64,000 bases of DNA, taken from positions 1,240,001-1,304,000 of the forward strand of contig NZ_BLIN01000003.1 in NCBI RefSeq assembly GCF_009811555.1, read 5' to 3'. This document shows, in pieces, positions 7,800-16,655 of this stretch (positions within the stretch are counted from its first letter, which is position 1; the number at the start of each line of letters is the position of its first letter). Below the pieces are notes generated by a model. It was not told where the DNA came from and ran no database searches. It was given only the letters and a program-made list of their open reading frames with translations. Source of the stretch: Streptomyces caniferus (GTDB lineage: Bacteria; Actinomycetota; Actinomycetes; Streptomycetales; Streptomycetaceae). The translations under genes and the position numbers were made by a program.

Positions 7800-9023
7800 A
7801 TGTGTGACGACGAACTGATCCCGCCGCAGGCGGACATGACCGAGCAGGAGTGGCTGCGGACCGGGTCGGCGACGACGGCCGGGGGGCCGCCGCCACGTAC
7901 GACGGGACGCGTGCCGCAGTGGGTGAACCGGCGGACGCTGCTGGGCGGCGCGATGGCCGGTGCGGCGCTCGCGGTGCTGCCTTCCCCGGCCCAGTCGCCC
8001 GCGTCCGCGACGCCCCGCATCCAGGGCCCGGGGGCCTTCCCCTTCCCCCGACAGCCCAACGGGAAGGGCGAGTTCGCCGTTCTGGTCACGGGTGACGCGG
8101 GGACCGGGGACGAGGCGCAGTACGCGGTGGCGGCCGCCGCGCGCGATGTCTGCCGGGCCGAGGGCATCGGCCTCGCGGTGGGACTCGGCGACAACATCTA
8201 CGAGAACGGCCCGGAGTCCGATGACGACACGGAGTTCCAGGACAAGTTCGAGAAGCCGAACAGCGGGATCGATGTGCCGTGGCTGATGGTGCTGGGCAAC
8301 CACGACTGCTCGGGCCTGATCCCCGGCAGCGGCGGCGACCCGTCGCGCGGTGACCGGGAGGTCGCCTATGCCGCCACGTCCCGGCGCTGGTACATGCCGA
8401 GCCGCTACTACAGCGTGCCGCTGCCGGCCGCCGATCCGCTGGTGGAGTTCTTCGCGATCGACACCATCCCGTGGTCGTCGTACGTCGCCCAGCTCGACCC
8501 GCACTACCGCTGGGACGGGCCGTACATGCGCGAGCAGCGGAGCTGGCTGGAGGGTGCGCTGCGCGCCTCGCGGGCCCGCTGGAAGGTGGTGATCGGGCAC
8601 CACCCGTACCTCAACAACGGCAAGCACGGCAGCGCCGGTTCCTATGACGGTTTCGAGATCGGCAACTACACCAGCGGTGTCCATCTGAAGGACATGTACG
8701 AGAACGTGGTGTGCGGACGGGCCGATCTGATTCTGTCCGGCCATGACCACACGCTGCAGATCCTGGAGCCGACGGCCCGTACGGGCGGCACCCGGCAGGT
8801 GGTGTGCGGCGCGTCGGCCAAGACGGAGGACGGTACGGCGCACTTCGGTCACCCGGCGGCCTGGCAGAACTTCGCCGACCACGGGTTCATGGTGCTGAAG
8901 GTGTCCGGCGCGCGGCTGACCATCGATGCGTACACCGTCGATGTCGCCACGCGGAAGGCCACTTTGCGGCACCGGGCCCGTCAGACCCGGCCGGTCGCGG
9001 CGGCGGCCCCGGCGCACGCCTGA
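7800..9023 (+). CDS. Tat-exported metallophosphoesterase (acid-phosphatase type)
   Basis: This 407-aa secreted calcineurin-like phosphoesterase would hydrolyse phosphate esters outside the membrane. A twin-arginine signal (NRRTLLGGAMAGAALAVL, about residues 43-60) precedes metal-binding motifs GDAGTGDE (GDxG, about 99), GLGDNIYENG (about 131), GNHDCSG (about 165), and GHHPYLNNG and SGHDHTLQ in the C-terminal half. The order D-GD-GNHD-GHH-GHDH is that of tartrate-resistant or purple acid phosphatase relatives. The long N-terminus before the Arg pair is unusual. A strong hairpin follows. Confidence 0.88.
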   Translation: MCDDELIPPQADMTEQEWLRTGSATTAGGPPPRTTGRVPQWVNRRTLLGGAMAGAALAVLPSPAQSPASATPRIQGPGAFPFPRQPNGKGEFAVLVTGDAGTGDEAQYAVAAAARDVCRAEGIGLAVGLGDNIYENGPESDDDTEFQDKFEKPNSGIDVPWLMVLGNHDCSGLIPGSGGDPSRGDREVAYAATSRRWYMPSRYYSVPLPAADPLVEFFAIDTIPWSSYVAQLDPHYRWDGPYMREQRSWLEGALRASRARWKVVIGHHPYLNNGKHGSAGSYDGFEIGNYTSGVHLKDMYENVVCGRADLILSGHDHTLQILEPTARTGGTRQVVCGASAKTEDGTAHFGHPAAWQNFADHGFMVLKVSGARLTIDAYTVDVATRKATLRHRARQTRPVAAAAPAHA

Positions 9024-9377
9024 CGGCGGGAGCCGTCCCGGAGCGACGCCCGCCCGGGACGGCCGCCCGCCCGGGACGGTGGACAGCGCCGGACGGGTGA
9101 CGGCGCGGCGGCCGCGTCGATGCCGTCACCCGTCCCGTCACCCGTCCTCCGTACCCCTGGACGGCGTCCGGCGCACCGGAAATGCGGGGCTTCGGGCCCG
9201 CGCCTAGGGTGAGCGCATGGCCGCGTTCCGGTGGATATCGGCCCCGGTCAACGGCCCACGACCGTGGGCACGAGGCAGGCTCGGCCCGGCGACGCCGGCC
9301 CCTGCCGCACTGCCGCGCTGCCGTCGACGCCTGCGGACGCACGCCCCGCACCGCGTGGCCACGAGGCCCGGCACCCC
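9024..9377. other. gene-free interval between phosphoesterase and SpoIIE-type gene
   Basis: It holds the terminator at 9092-9134 and a GC-rich direct repeat (CGCCCGGGACGG twice near 9050-9080). From about 9135 it is presumably the promoter region of the downstream regulator. An open frame runs from GTG 9231 into that regulator, but its 49 Pro/Arg-rich extra residues look non-coding. Confidence 0.5.
9092..9134. terminator. hairpin terminator after the phosphoesterase
   Basis: Perfect 13-bp stem, GACGGGTGACGGC (9092-9104) with its complement at 9122-9134, and a 17-base loop, located 68 bp after the stop codon. Confidence 0.75.
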
Positions 9378-11522
9378 ATGACCGGCCTGCCCCCCGACCC
9401 CTTCGACGAGGAGTACGACCCCCGGGCAGGCCGGGACTGGCGCCTCGTCGAGGAGGACGCGCCCGGGGTCTCGCACCATGAGCCCCTCGGACTGCGCGAA
9501 CGGCTCTCGCTCAACCGGATGGGCACCTTCGACTGGGACCTGGACCGCGGCTCCATGGACCTGGACCCCGGTGCCATGGACGTCTTCGACCTGCGCCCGG
9601 ACGAATACGACGGCGCGCCGGCGTCCCTGGTCACCCGGGTGCCGCCGGAGGAGGGCCGGCGCCTGGACGAGGCCCTCTCCCAGGCCCTGCTGGACGGTCA
9701 CTCGTCCTACGGGGCCTACTTCCGGGTCCAGTGCCGCGACGGGACCCAGCGCTGGACCCACTCCCAGGGGCGGATCCTGCACACCGCGGACGGGGTCCCC
9801 TACCGGGTCATCGGCATCGTCCGGGAGGCGACCAGCGAGCTGGCGGACTCCGCGCTGCTGCGCTCGCTCCAGCAGGAGCGGCAGCGGCAGACCGTGATGG
9901 TGCAGCAGACCACCGCCGCGCTGGCACGGGCGCTGTCCGTCAAGGACGTGACCCGGGTGCTCACCGGCAGCGGCGGCGCCCGGCGGTTCGGCGCCGACGG
10001 GCTGGTCCTCGGCCTGGTCGAGAACGACCAGTTCGAGGTCATCGCCACCGCCGGGCTGGAGGGCGAGGTGCCCGACGACATGATGACCTCGCGGCTGGAC
10101 GACACCCTGCCGCTGGCGGACGCGGCACGCTCGCGCCGCGCCGTCTTCCTCGGCACCCGCGGCGAGCTGATCGCCCGCTATCCGCGGCTGCGCCCGTACA
10201 CCGGGGTGCTGCCGGCGGGCAGTGCCGCGTTCCTGCCGCTGGTCGCGCAGGACACCGTCATCGGGGCGCTGGGACTGTTCAACGCCGAGCCCGCGGTGCA
10301 GTCGCCGGAGGCCAGGAACCTGGCGCTGGCGCTGGCCGGTGTCGTCGCACAGTCGGTGCAGCGGGCGACCCTCTTCGACCAGGAGCGGGCGTTCGCGACG
10401 GGGCTGCAGGCGACGATGCTGCCGCGCCGCCTCCCGCCCATCGAGGGCGGCGCGGTCACCGTCCGCTACCACCCGGCGAGCGTCGGCCGGGACATCGGCG
10501 GCGACTGGTACGACGTGATCGCGCTGCCCCAGGGGCGGACCGGGCTGGTGGTGGGCGACGTCCAGGGCCATGACACGCATGCTGCCGCCGTGATGGGCCA
10601 GCTGCGGATCGCCCTGCGGGCCTACGCCAGCGAGGGGCACTCGCCGGAGACCGTGCTGGTACGGGCGTCCCGCTTTCTGGCGGAGCTGGACACCGAGCGG
10701 TTCGCGACCTGCACCTACATCCAGGCCGATATGGAATCCGGCGCGCTACACCTCGCACGGGCCGGCCATCTCGGCCCGCTGATCAGCAACAGCTCCCGGC
10801 ACATCGACTGGCCCGAGGTCCGCGGTGGACTGCCGCTCGGTCTGGCCACGGTCTTCGGGCACGATCACTTCCCGGAGACCCAGCTGTTCCTGGAACCCGG
10901 TTCGACACTGCTGCTGTGCACCGACGGCCTGGTCGAACAGCCCGGCCAGGACATCACCTCCGGCATCGAAGCGCTGTCCGCGGCGGTGCGCACCGGGCCC
11001 ACGGAGCTGGAGGCGCTCGCCGACCGGCTCTCGGACCATCTGTGGGCCGACCCCGGCTCGGAGGACGACATGGCCCTCCTGCTGCTGCACCGGCTGCCCG
11101 GGTCCGGGACCGTCGCCACCCCGCGGCTGCGGCTGCACGTCCATCAGGCCGACCCGTCGGGCACCGCGGAGGTCCGCTCCGCGGTGCGCCGCACGCTGGA
11201 CCAGTGGCGGGCGGGCACCGTCGTGCACAACATCGAGGTCGCCGCCTCTGAGCTGATCGCCAACGCGCTGACGCACACCGAGAGCGGCGCCCTGGTCTCC
11301 ATGGAGCTGCTGCCGGGCACCCCGCGCCGGATCCGGCTGGAGGTCGAGGACCGCTCCAGCCGGTGGCCGCGGCGCCGCAGCCCCGGCGAGACCGCCACCT
11401 CGGGCCGTGGCCTGATGCTGGTCGAGGCGCTCGCGGACGAATGGGGCGCCGAGCCGCGCGGCGCCGGCAAGGCCCTGTGGTGCGAGTTCGCGGTGCCGGA
11501 CGGGCAGGATGCGGTGCTGTGA
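9378..11522 (+). CDS. PAS-GAF-PP2C(SpoIIE)-HATPase regulator
   Basis: This 714-aa multi-domain protein combines a phosphatase and an anti-sigma-type kinase and is expected to act on anti-anti-sigma factors. Domains in order are PAS (about 45-150, with YFRVQCRDG), GAF (about 180-330), SpoIIE/PP2C phosphatase (about 345-570, metal motifs GGDWYD 374-379, GDVQGHD 393-399, SEDDMALL 561-568), and HATPase_c (about 590-710, ELIANALTH 625-633, SGRGLMLVE about 675-683). All metal ligands of the phosphatase appear present. ATG 9378 is chosen over GTG 9231 because the conserved fold begins only after it. It has a close paralogue at 29,001-31,064. Confidence 0.88.
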   Translation: MTGLPPDPFDEEYDPRAGRDWRLVEEDAPGVSHHEPLGLRERLSLNRMGTFDWDLDRGSMDLDPGAMDVFDLRPDEYDGAPASLVTRVPPEEGRRLDEALSQALLDGHSSYGAYFRVQCRDGTQRWTHSQGRILHTADGVPYRVIGIVREATSELADSALLRSLQQERQRQTVMVQQTTAALARALSVKDVTRVLTGSGGARRFGADGLVLGLVENDQFEVIATAGLEGEVPDDMMTSRLDDTLPLADAARSRRAVFLGTRGELIARYPRLRPYTGVLPAGSAAFLPLVAQDTVIGALGLFNAEPAVQSPEARNLALALAGVVAQSVQRATLFDQERAFATGLQATMLPRRLPPIEGGAVTVRYHPASVGRDIGGDWYDVIALPQGRTGLVVGDVQGHDTHAAAVMGQLRIALRAYASEGHSPETVLVRASRFLAELDTERFATCTYIQADMESGALHLARAGHLGPLISNSSRHIDWPEVRGGLPLGLATVFGHDHFPETQLFLEPGSTLLLCTDGLVEQPGQDITSGIEALSAAVRTGPTELEALADRLSDHLWADPGSEDDMALLLLHRLPGSGTVATPRLRLHVHQADPSGTAEVRSAVRRTLDQWRAGTVVHNIEVAASELIANALTHTESGALVSMELLPGTPRRIRLEVEDRSSRWPRRRSPGETATSGRGLMLVEALADEWGAEPRGAGKALWCEFAVPDGQDAVL

Positions 11523-11600
11523 GGGGCCGGTGCGCGCCGAGGTGGTGAGGGGCCGGACCGCGCCGGGGTGCTGAGGGTCCGGTGGACCGTCAGGTGTGGT
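11521..11600. repeat. three imperfect tandem repeats of about 26 bp
   Basis: Units begin at 11521, 11547 and 11573, each starting GAGGG(G/T)CCGG and ending GGT(G/C/GT)GGT-like; a fourth partial start lies at 11601. The first unit overlaps the regulator's stop codon. Function unknown. Confidence 0.6.
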
Positions 11601-11832
11601 GAGGGCCCGTCATCTCGTGTGCACGTCCGGCTCGCAGCCACGCGTGCTGACGGATCATCAACTCGTTCTGCGGCGACAGTGGAGGTGTCCCCGCCCCGGG
11701 AGACCGACAGTGGTCGAGCCGACCAACCTGGCCGTTGGCCGACTCGACCTGACCGGAACGTACACCCTCGGATTCATCACGCAAACCGCCTGGGCGCATG
11801 CGTCCACCGGGACGTCTTTTTCCGGCCCCGGT
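11523..11832. other. gene-free interval between converging genes
   Basis: Apart from the tandem repeats at its left end, nothing with coding character or a clear hairpin was recognised. Open frames here (for example the minus-strand 69-codon frame at 11590-11799) lack a ribosome site and family signature. Confidence 0.45.
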
Positions 11833-13230
11833 TCAGTCCTCCGGGCCGTACCACAGCGTCGTCATATTGCAGAACTCCCGGATGCCGTGCCCGGAGAGCT
11901 CCCGCCCGTAGCCGGAGCGCTTGACGCCGCCGAAGGGGATGCCCGGGTGGGAGGCGGTCATCCCGTTGAAGAAGACACCGCCGGCCTGCACATCGCGGGC
12001 GAGGCGCCGCTGCTCCTCGGGGTCGCGGGTCCAGGCGTTGGAACCGAGCCCGAACGGGCTGTCGTTGGCGAGGCGCACCGCCTCGTCGAGGTCGGCGACG
12101 CGGTAGAGCGTGGCGACCGGGCCGAACGCCTCCTCGTGGTGGATGCGCATCCCCGGAGTGATGCCGGACAGCACCGTCGGCTCGTAGAACCAGCCCGCGC
12201 CGTGCTCGGGCGGCCGGCGGCCGCCGCACAGGGCGGTGGCGCCCTGGTGGACCGCGTCGTCGACGAGCTCCTCCAGGTCGGAGCGGCCCTGTTCGCTGGA
12301 GAGCGGCCCGATGTCGGTGTCCTCGTCCATCGGGTCGCCGACGGTCAGCCCGGCCATGCGGTCGGTGAACCGCTCGGCGAAGGCGTCGTAGACGTCCTGG
12401 TGCACGAGGAACCGCTTGGCCGCGATGCACGACTGTCCGTTGTTCTGGACGCGTGCGGTGACCCCGACGCGGACCGCCTTGTCCAGGTCGGCGGAGGGCA
12501 GGACGATGAACGGGTCGCTGCCGCCGAGTTCGAGGACGGTCTTCTTGACCTCGTCACCGGCGGTGGACGCCACCGCGCGGCCGGCCGGTTCGCTGCCGGT
12601 GAGCGTGGCGGCCACGACCCTCGGGTCGCGCAGGATGTCCTCGACCGCACCGGACCCGATCAGCAGGGTCTGGAAACAGCCCTCGGGGAACCCGGCGCGG
12701 CGGAAGAGCTCCTCCAGGTAGAGCGCGGTCTGCGGCACGTTGGAGGCGTGCTTGAGCAGCCCGGTGTTGCCCGCCATCAGGGCGGGTGCGGCGAACCGTA
12801 CGACCTGCCAGAGCGGGAAGTTCCAGGGCATCACCGCGAGGACGGGGCCGAGGGGGCGGTAGCGCACCACGGCACGGATCGCGCCGGAGTCGCTGACGTC
12901 GGCCGGGTCGGGGTGCTCGTCGGCGAGGAGCGCCTCGGCGTGCTCCGCGTACCAGCGCATGGTCTTGGCGCACTTCGCCGCCTCCGCGCGCGCCTGGGCC
13001 AGCGGTTTGCCCATCTCGGTGGTCATGGTGCGGGCGATGCCGTCCTGGTCGGCTTCGAGCAGGTCGGCGGCCGCGAGCATCCGCTCCTTGCGGTAGCCGA
13101 AGCTGGTGGTGCGGTGGTCCTGGAAGGCCTGGTCCGCCCGGACCAGGTGATCTTCGATCTCGCCCGCGTTGAGGGCGTCGAAGGTCTTCAGGGTCTCGCC
13201 GGTGGCCGGGTTGACCGTGGCGATGGCCAT
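11833..13230 (-). CDS. gabD: NAD(P)-dependent succinate-semialdehyde dehydrogenase
   Basis: This aldehyde dehydrogenase would oxidise succinate semialdehyde to succinate, the last step of GABA degradation. The 465-aa protein shows the cofactor segment MPWNFPLWQV (about 140), the catalytic Glu in VLELGGSDPF (about 240) and the catalytic Cys in NNGQSCIAAKR (about 274), and ends with the family FGGVKRSGYGRE motif. The start is the ATG at 13230, placed 8 bases after an ideal AAGGAGG (13239-13245); an upstream in-frame GTG lies within that site and is rejected. The subfamily (short SSADH with NNGQSCIA) suggests NADP, but cofactor and substrate are inferred. Confidence 0.85.
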   Translation of the reverse strand: MAIATVNPATGETLKTFDALNAGEIEDHLVRADQAFQDHRTTSFGYRKERMLAAADLLEADQDGIARTMTTEMGKPLAQARAEAAKCAKTMRWYAEHAEALLADEHPDPADVSDSGAIRAVVRYRPLGPVLAVMPWNFPLWQVVRFAAPALMAGNTGLLKHASNVPQTALYLEELFRRAGFPEGCFQTLLIGSGAVEDILRDPRVVAATLTGSEPAGRAVASTAGDEVKKTVLELGGSDPFIVLPSADLDKAVRVGVTARVQNNGQSCIAAKRFLVHQDVYDAFAERFTDRMAGLTVGDPMDEDTDIGPLSSEQGRSDLEELVDDAVHQGATALCGGRRPPEHGAGWFYEPTVLSGITPGMRIHHEEAFGPVATLYRVADLDEAVRLANDSPFGLGSNAWTRDPEEQRRLARDVQAGGVFFNGMTASHPGIPFGGVKRSGYGRELSGHGIREFCNMTTLWYGPED

Positions 13231-13299
13231 GATCAGCACCTCCTTGTTCGTGCGGATGCGGGATACCCCGCTCTGCGGGGTGACGGGTCCGGGCGGCTC

Positions 13300-13530
13300 C
13301 TAGGAGAGCGGCGACGGTTCCGGGGACGGCTCCGGGACCGGGTCGGGATCGGGTCCGGGCGGACGGGGTATCGGCGACGGTTCCGGCGGAATGGGATTCG
13401 GTGGCCCGGGCGGGCTCGGGGGGCCGGGGAGCGGGTCCGGGACGGGCGGCGGGCCTCCCGGATCCGGGGGCGTGGGCTGCGGATCGCGGTCGAGCGTGCG
13501 CTCACCGCGCGTTTGCGGTTGCCGCTGCAC
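13300..13530 (-). CDS. small proline-rich hypothetical protein
   Basis: A 76-codon frame starts at GTG 13530 and, after a short polar N-terminus with a QTRGERTLDRD stretch, becomes a run of Pro-Gly/Glu/Asp/Ser units (PPEPSPIPRPPGPDPDPVPEPSP-like). It precedes the semialdehyde dehydrogenase by 70 bp on the same strand. Its stop codon is followed by AGGAG-type sequence on the other strand only. The repetitive composition may reflect DNA bias alone, and no domain is recognised, so existence is uncertain. Confidence 0.45.
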   Translation of the reverse strand: MQRQPQTRGERTLDRDPQPTPPDPGGPPPVPDPLPGPPSPPGPPNPIPPEPSPIPRPPGPDPDPVPEPSPEPSPLS

Positions 13531-13707
13531 TGTGGGCCTCCAGACTGAGACGGCTAGTGGCACATGAGCCCCCGTACCCGAGTTTCGCCCGTCCATGGCC
13601 CCGCCGCACGGTGGATTGCCGCGGACGGGTTGCGCACGGGCCGGGGGCGGCGTATATGACCTGAACGGACGGCGCCGGACGAGCCCGTCGCGCCCTACCT
13701 TGCGGTC

Positions 13708-14532
13708 ATGCCCATGACGCGTACAGGGACGACTCATCCGGCAACGGCCGGCGCCACGGACCCGGCCGGGCGCACCCGCCGGGCGCACCGGGGCGCGGTC
13801 CGGGTCCGGGCCGCCGCGCTGACCTCGGCGGCCGCCGTGGCGCTGCTCGCGCTCGCGGCGCCCGCCCCGGCGGCCACCGCGCCCGCCGGCTCCTCCGCCC
13901 ACCACATCCCCCTTCCCGTCCTCATGGCCGACACCGGCGGCGGCGACCAGCTGATCACCGCGCTGGCGCCCACGACGGGCGCCACCACCGGGACCGTGCG
14001 GTGGTGGCAGCGGCACAACGGCCGCTGGCGGCAGGCGGGTTGGGCGCCCGCCCGCTTCGGGTCCGGCGGGCTGACCGAGGGCCGTACCCGGGTGCAGGGC
14101 ACCTCCACCACCCCGACCGGGCTGTACGACCTGCCGTTCGCCTTCGGGACGCTCCCGCCGCCGCCCGGCAGCGCCGTTCCGTACCGCAGGGTCGGCGGGG
14201 ACTCCTGGTGGTGCGAGGACAACGCCTCCGCCTCCTACAACCGCTGGGTGGCGCCGCTGCCGGCGGACTGCGCGGCCGGTGAGTCCGAGCGGCTGGCGGA
14301 CCATCCCACGCAGTACGCCCGGGCCCTGGTCATCGGCTTCAACTACCACCGTCCGGTGCACGGCCGCGGCGCCGGGATCTTCCTCCATGTCAACGGGAGG
14401 GGCGCCACGGCCGGCTGTGTCTCCGTACCGGCCGGGGCGATGGCACGGATCCTGTCCTGGGTCCGGCCGGCCGCACGCCCGCACATCGCCGTCGGCACGG
14501 CCTACGGGCCGACCGCCCTCACCCGTTACTGA
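13708..14532 (+). CDS. secreted L,D-transpeptidase (YkuD-type)
   Basis: This 274-aa protein is predicted to cross-link or modify peptidoglycan outside the membrane. It has a signal peptide (basic residues to about 35, hydrophobic AAALTSAAAVALLALAAPAPAA at about 36-57) and a YkuD-like catalytic domain ending in the nucleophile motif IFLHVNGRGATAGCVSV (about 223-239, Cys at about 236, His upstream), a variant of the HGC signature. No LysM or Ig-like domain is present, so it belongs to the short class. Its 3' end overlaps the converging ABC ATPase gene by 14 bp. Confidence 0.82.
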   Translation: MPMTRTGTTHPATAGATDPAGRTRRAHRGAVRVRAAALTSAAAVALLALAAPAPAATAPAGSSAHHIPLPVLMADTGGGDQLITALAPTTGATTGTVRWWQRHNGRWRQAGWAPARFGSGGLTEGRTRVQGTSTTPTGLYDLPFAFGTLPPPPGSAVPYRRVGGDSWWCEDNASASYNRWVAPLPADCAAGESERLADHPTQYARALVIGFNYHRPVHGRGAGIFLHVNGRGATAGCVSVPAGAMARILSWVRPAARPHIAVGTAYGPTALTRY

Positions 14533-16621
14533 GGGCCTCTCCGGTGAGCGGGAAGTGGCAGGCCACCCGGTGCCCCGGCGTCTCCGGCTCGGCCGGCGGC
14601 GGCTCCGTGGTCGCGCAGAGGCCGGTCGCGAGCGGGCAGCGGGTGCGGAAGCGGCAGCCGGAGGGCGGGGCGGCGGCCGACGGGGCCTCGCCGCCGAGCG
14701 GGGTGCCGGCCGGGGCGGCGTCCGGGTCGGGGACGTCGACGCTGTCCAGCAGCCCTCGGGTGTAGGGGTGCAGCGGGCGGGCGAGGACCTGTGCGGCGGG
14801 GCCGGTCTCCACGAGCTTGCCGAGGTACATCACGCCGACCGAGTCCGCGAGGTGCCGCACCACCGCCAGGTCGTGCGAGATGAAGAGGTAGCCGATGCCC
14901 TTCTCGCGCTGCAGCGTGCGCAGGAGGTGGAGGATCTGCGCCTGGACGGAGACATCGAGCGCGGAGACCGGTTCGTCGGCGACGACCAGGGAGGGGGCCA
15001 GGGCCAGGGCACGGGCCAGGCCGAGGCGCTGGCGCTGACCGCCGGAGAACTCGTGCGGATAGCGGTCGACCGCGCCGCGCGGCAGCCCGACGTCGTCCAG
15101 CAGACCGGCGATCCGCCGCCGCTGCTCGGCGCGGTCGCCGATGCCCTGGACGACCAGCGGTTCGCGCAGCACGGCGCCCACCCGCATCCGTGGGTCCATG
15201 GCCGCCGCGGAGTCCTGGAACATCAGCTGGACATGCCGCCGGTGGGCCCGCAGCTCCCGCTTGTCGAGGGTGCCGAGGTCCCGGCCGGCGACATGGACGG
15301 TGCCGGCGGTCGGCGCCTCCAGGCCGACCGCCAGCCGGCCGAGCGTGGACTTGCCGCAGCCCGACTCCCCCACCAGCCCGAAGGTCTCGCCGCGCCGGAC
15401 GGTGAGCGAGACGCCGGCCACCGCGCTGACCTCCGCGGCGCCCTTCCGGCCCGGCCCGCGGCGGGTGAAGAGGCCGCCGTGCAGCGGGTAGGTCTTGCTG
15501 ACGTCGGTGAGCCGCAGCAGCGGTTCCGCCGTCCGCACCCGGGGCGCGGCGGGACGGGGCTCCTCGGCCGGGCCGGTGCCGGCGGCCGGGCCCGCGGGGT
15601 GGAAGCAGGCGAAGGCGTGGGCGGCGGTGGCGGGCGCCGTGCCGTCGAGGCCGTCGGTGAGCTCCGGCTCGGCGGCCCGGCAGATGTCGGTGGCGAAACC
15701 GCAGCGCGGCGCGAAGCGGCAGCCGACGGGCCGGGTGACGAGGGACGGCGGCAGGCCGGGAAGGGCGGCCGGCAGCCGGGTGCCGCCGAGGGCGGGCCCG
15801 CCGCTCCCGCTGCCCCCGCCCGCCCGCTGCCGGGGGAGTTCGGGGCGGGCCGCGAACAGCGCCTGGGTGTAGCGATGCCGTGGGCCGGCGAACAGCGGTC
15901 GGACCGGCGCCCGTTCGGCGATCCGGCCGCCGTACATCACCGCGACCCGGTCGACCCGGCGGGCGATCACTCCGAGGTCGTGGGTGACCAGGATCAGCGC
16001 CATGCCGAGGCGGGCGCGCAGCTCGTCGAGGAGTTCGAGGATCTGGTGCTGGGTGGTGACGTCGAGGGCGGTGGTCGGTTCGTCGGCGATCAGCAGCCGT
16101 GGCGCGCAGACCAGTGCCATGGCGATCGCCACCCGCTGCCGCATCCCGCCGCTGAGCTGGTGCGGGTAGCTCTTCAGCCGTTCCGCGGGCCGCGGCATAC
16201 CGACCAGCCGCAGGGTCTCCTCGGCCCGGTCCCAGGCTTCGGCCCGGGTCGTCCGCCGGTGCAGCAGCAGGGGTTCGGCGACCTGGGCGCCGATCGTCAG
16301 GGTGGGGTTGAGGGAGCTCAGCGGGTCCTGGAAGACCATGCCGACGGTGTTCCCGCGGACCTCCCGCAGAACGGGTTCCGGGGCGGCGGCGAGGTCGGTG
16401 CCCCCGCACAGGATCCGGCCGCCGGTGATCTTCCCGCCGGGCGGCAGCAGACCGAGGACGGCGAGCGCGGTGAGGGTCTTGCCGCAGCCGGATTCGCCGA
16501 CGATGCCGAGCGCTTCGCCGGGGGCGAGGTCGAGGTCGATGCCGTCGAGGGCCCGGACGGTGCGGCCGCGGCCGGTGATCTCGACATGCAGGTCCTCGAT
16601 CCGCAGGAGCGGGTCGGTCAT
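14519..16621 (-). CDS. fused double-ATPase of an oligopeptide ABC importer (DppD-DppF)
   Basis: This 700-aa cytoplasmic ATPase powers the transporter formed with the three upstream genes. Two complete ABC domains are fused: domain 1 (about 5-260) with GESGCGKT, LSGGMRQRV and LLIADEPTTALD; domain 2 (about 370-620) with GESGCGKST, FSGGQRQRL and LVVADEPVSALD. Each is followed by the oligopeptide-transporter C-terminal segment (CRFAPRCGFATDIC; CRFRTRCPLATGLC) whose Cys residues fit the iron-sulfur-like motif of Dpp/Opp ATPases. ATG 16621 begins the conserved sequence. It lies 34 bp downstream of the second permease. Confidence 0.92.
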   Translation of the reverse strand: MTDPLLRIEDLHVEITGRGRTVRALDGIDLDLAPGEALGIVGESGCGKTLTALAVLGLLPPGGKITGGRILCGGTDLAAAPEPVLREVRGNTVGMVFQDPLSSLNPTLTIGAQVAEPLLLHRRTTRAEAWDRAEETLRLVGMPRPAERLKSYPHQLSGGMRQRVAIAMALVCAPRLLIADEPTTALDVTTQHQILELLDELRARLGMALILVTHDLGVIARRVDRVAVMYGGRIAERAPVRPLFAGPRHRYTQALFAARPELPRQRAGGGSGSGGPALGGTRLPAALPGLPPSLVTRPVGCRFAPRCGFATDICRAAEPELTDGLDGTAPATAAHAFACFHPAGPAAGTGPAEEPRPAAPRVRTAEPLLRLTDVSKTYPLHGGLFTRRGPGRKGAAEVSAVAGVSLTVRRGETFGLVGESGCGKSTLGRLAVGLEAPTAGTVHVAGRDLGTLDKRELRAHRRHVQLMFQDSAAAMDPRMRVGAVLREPLVVQGIGDRAEQRRRIAGLLDDVGLPRGAVDRYPHEFSGGQRQRLGLARALALAPSLVVADEPVSALDVSVQAQILHLLRTLQREKGIGYLFISHDLAVVRHLADSVGVMYLGKLVETGPAAQVLARPLHPYTRGLLDSVDVPDPDAAPAGTPLGGEAPSAAAPPSGCRFRTRCPLATGLCATTEPPPAEPETPGHRVACHFPLTGEALSNG

Positions 16622-16655
16622 GGGGTGGTCCTCGCTTCCGTTTCCCGACGCCACG

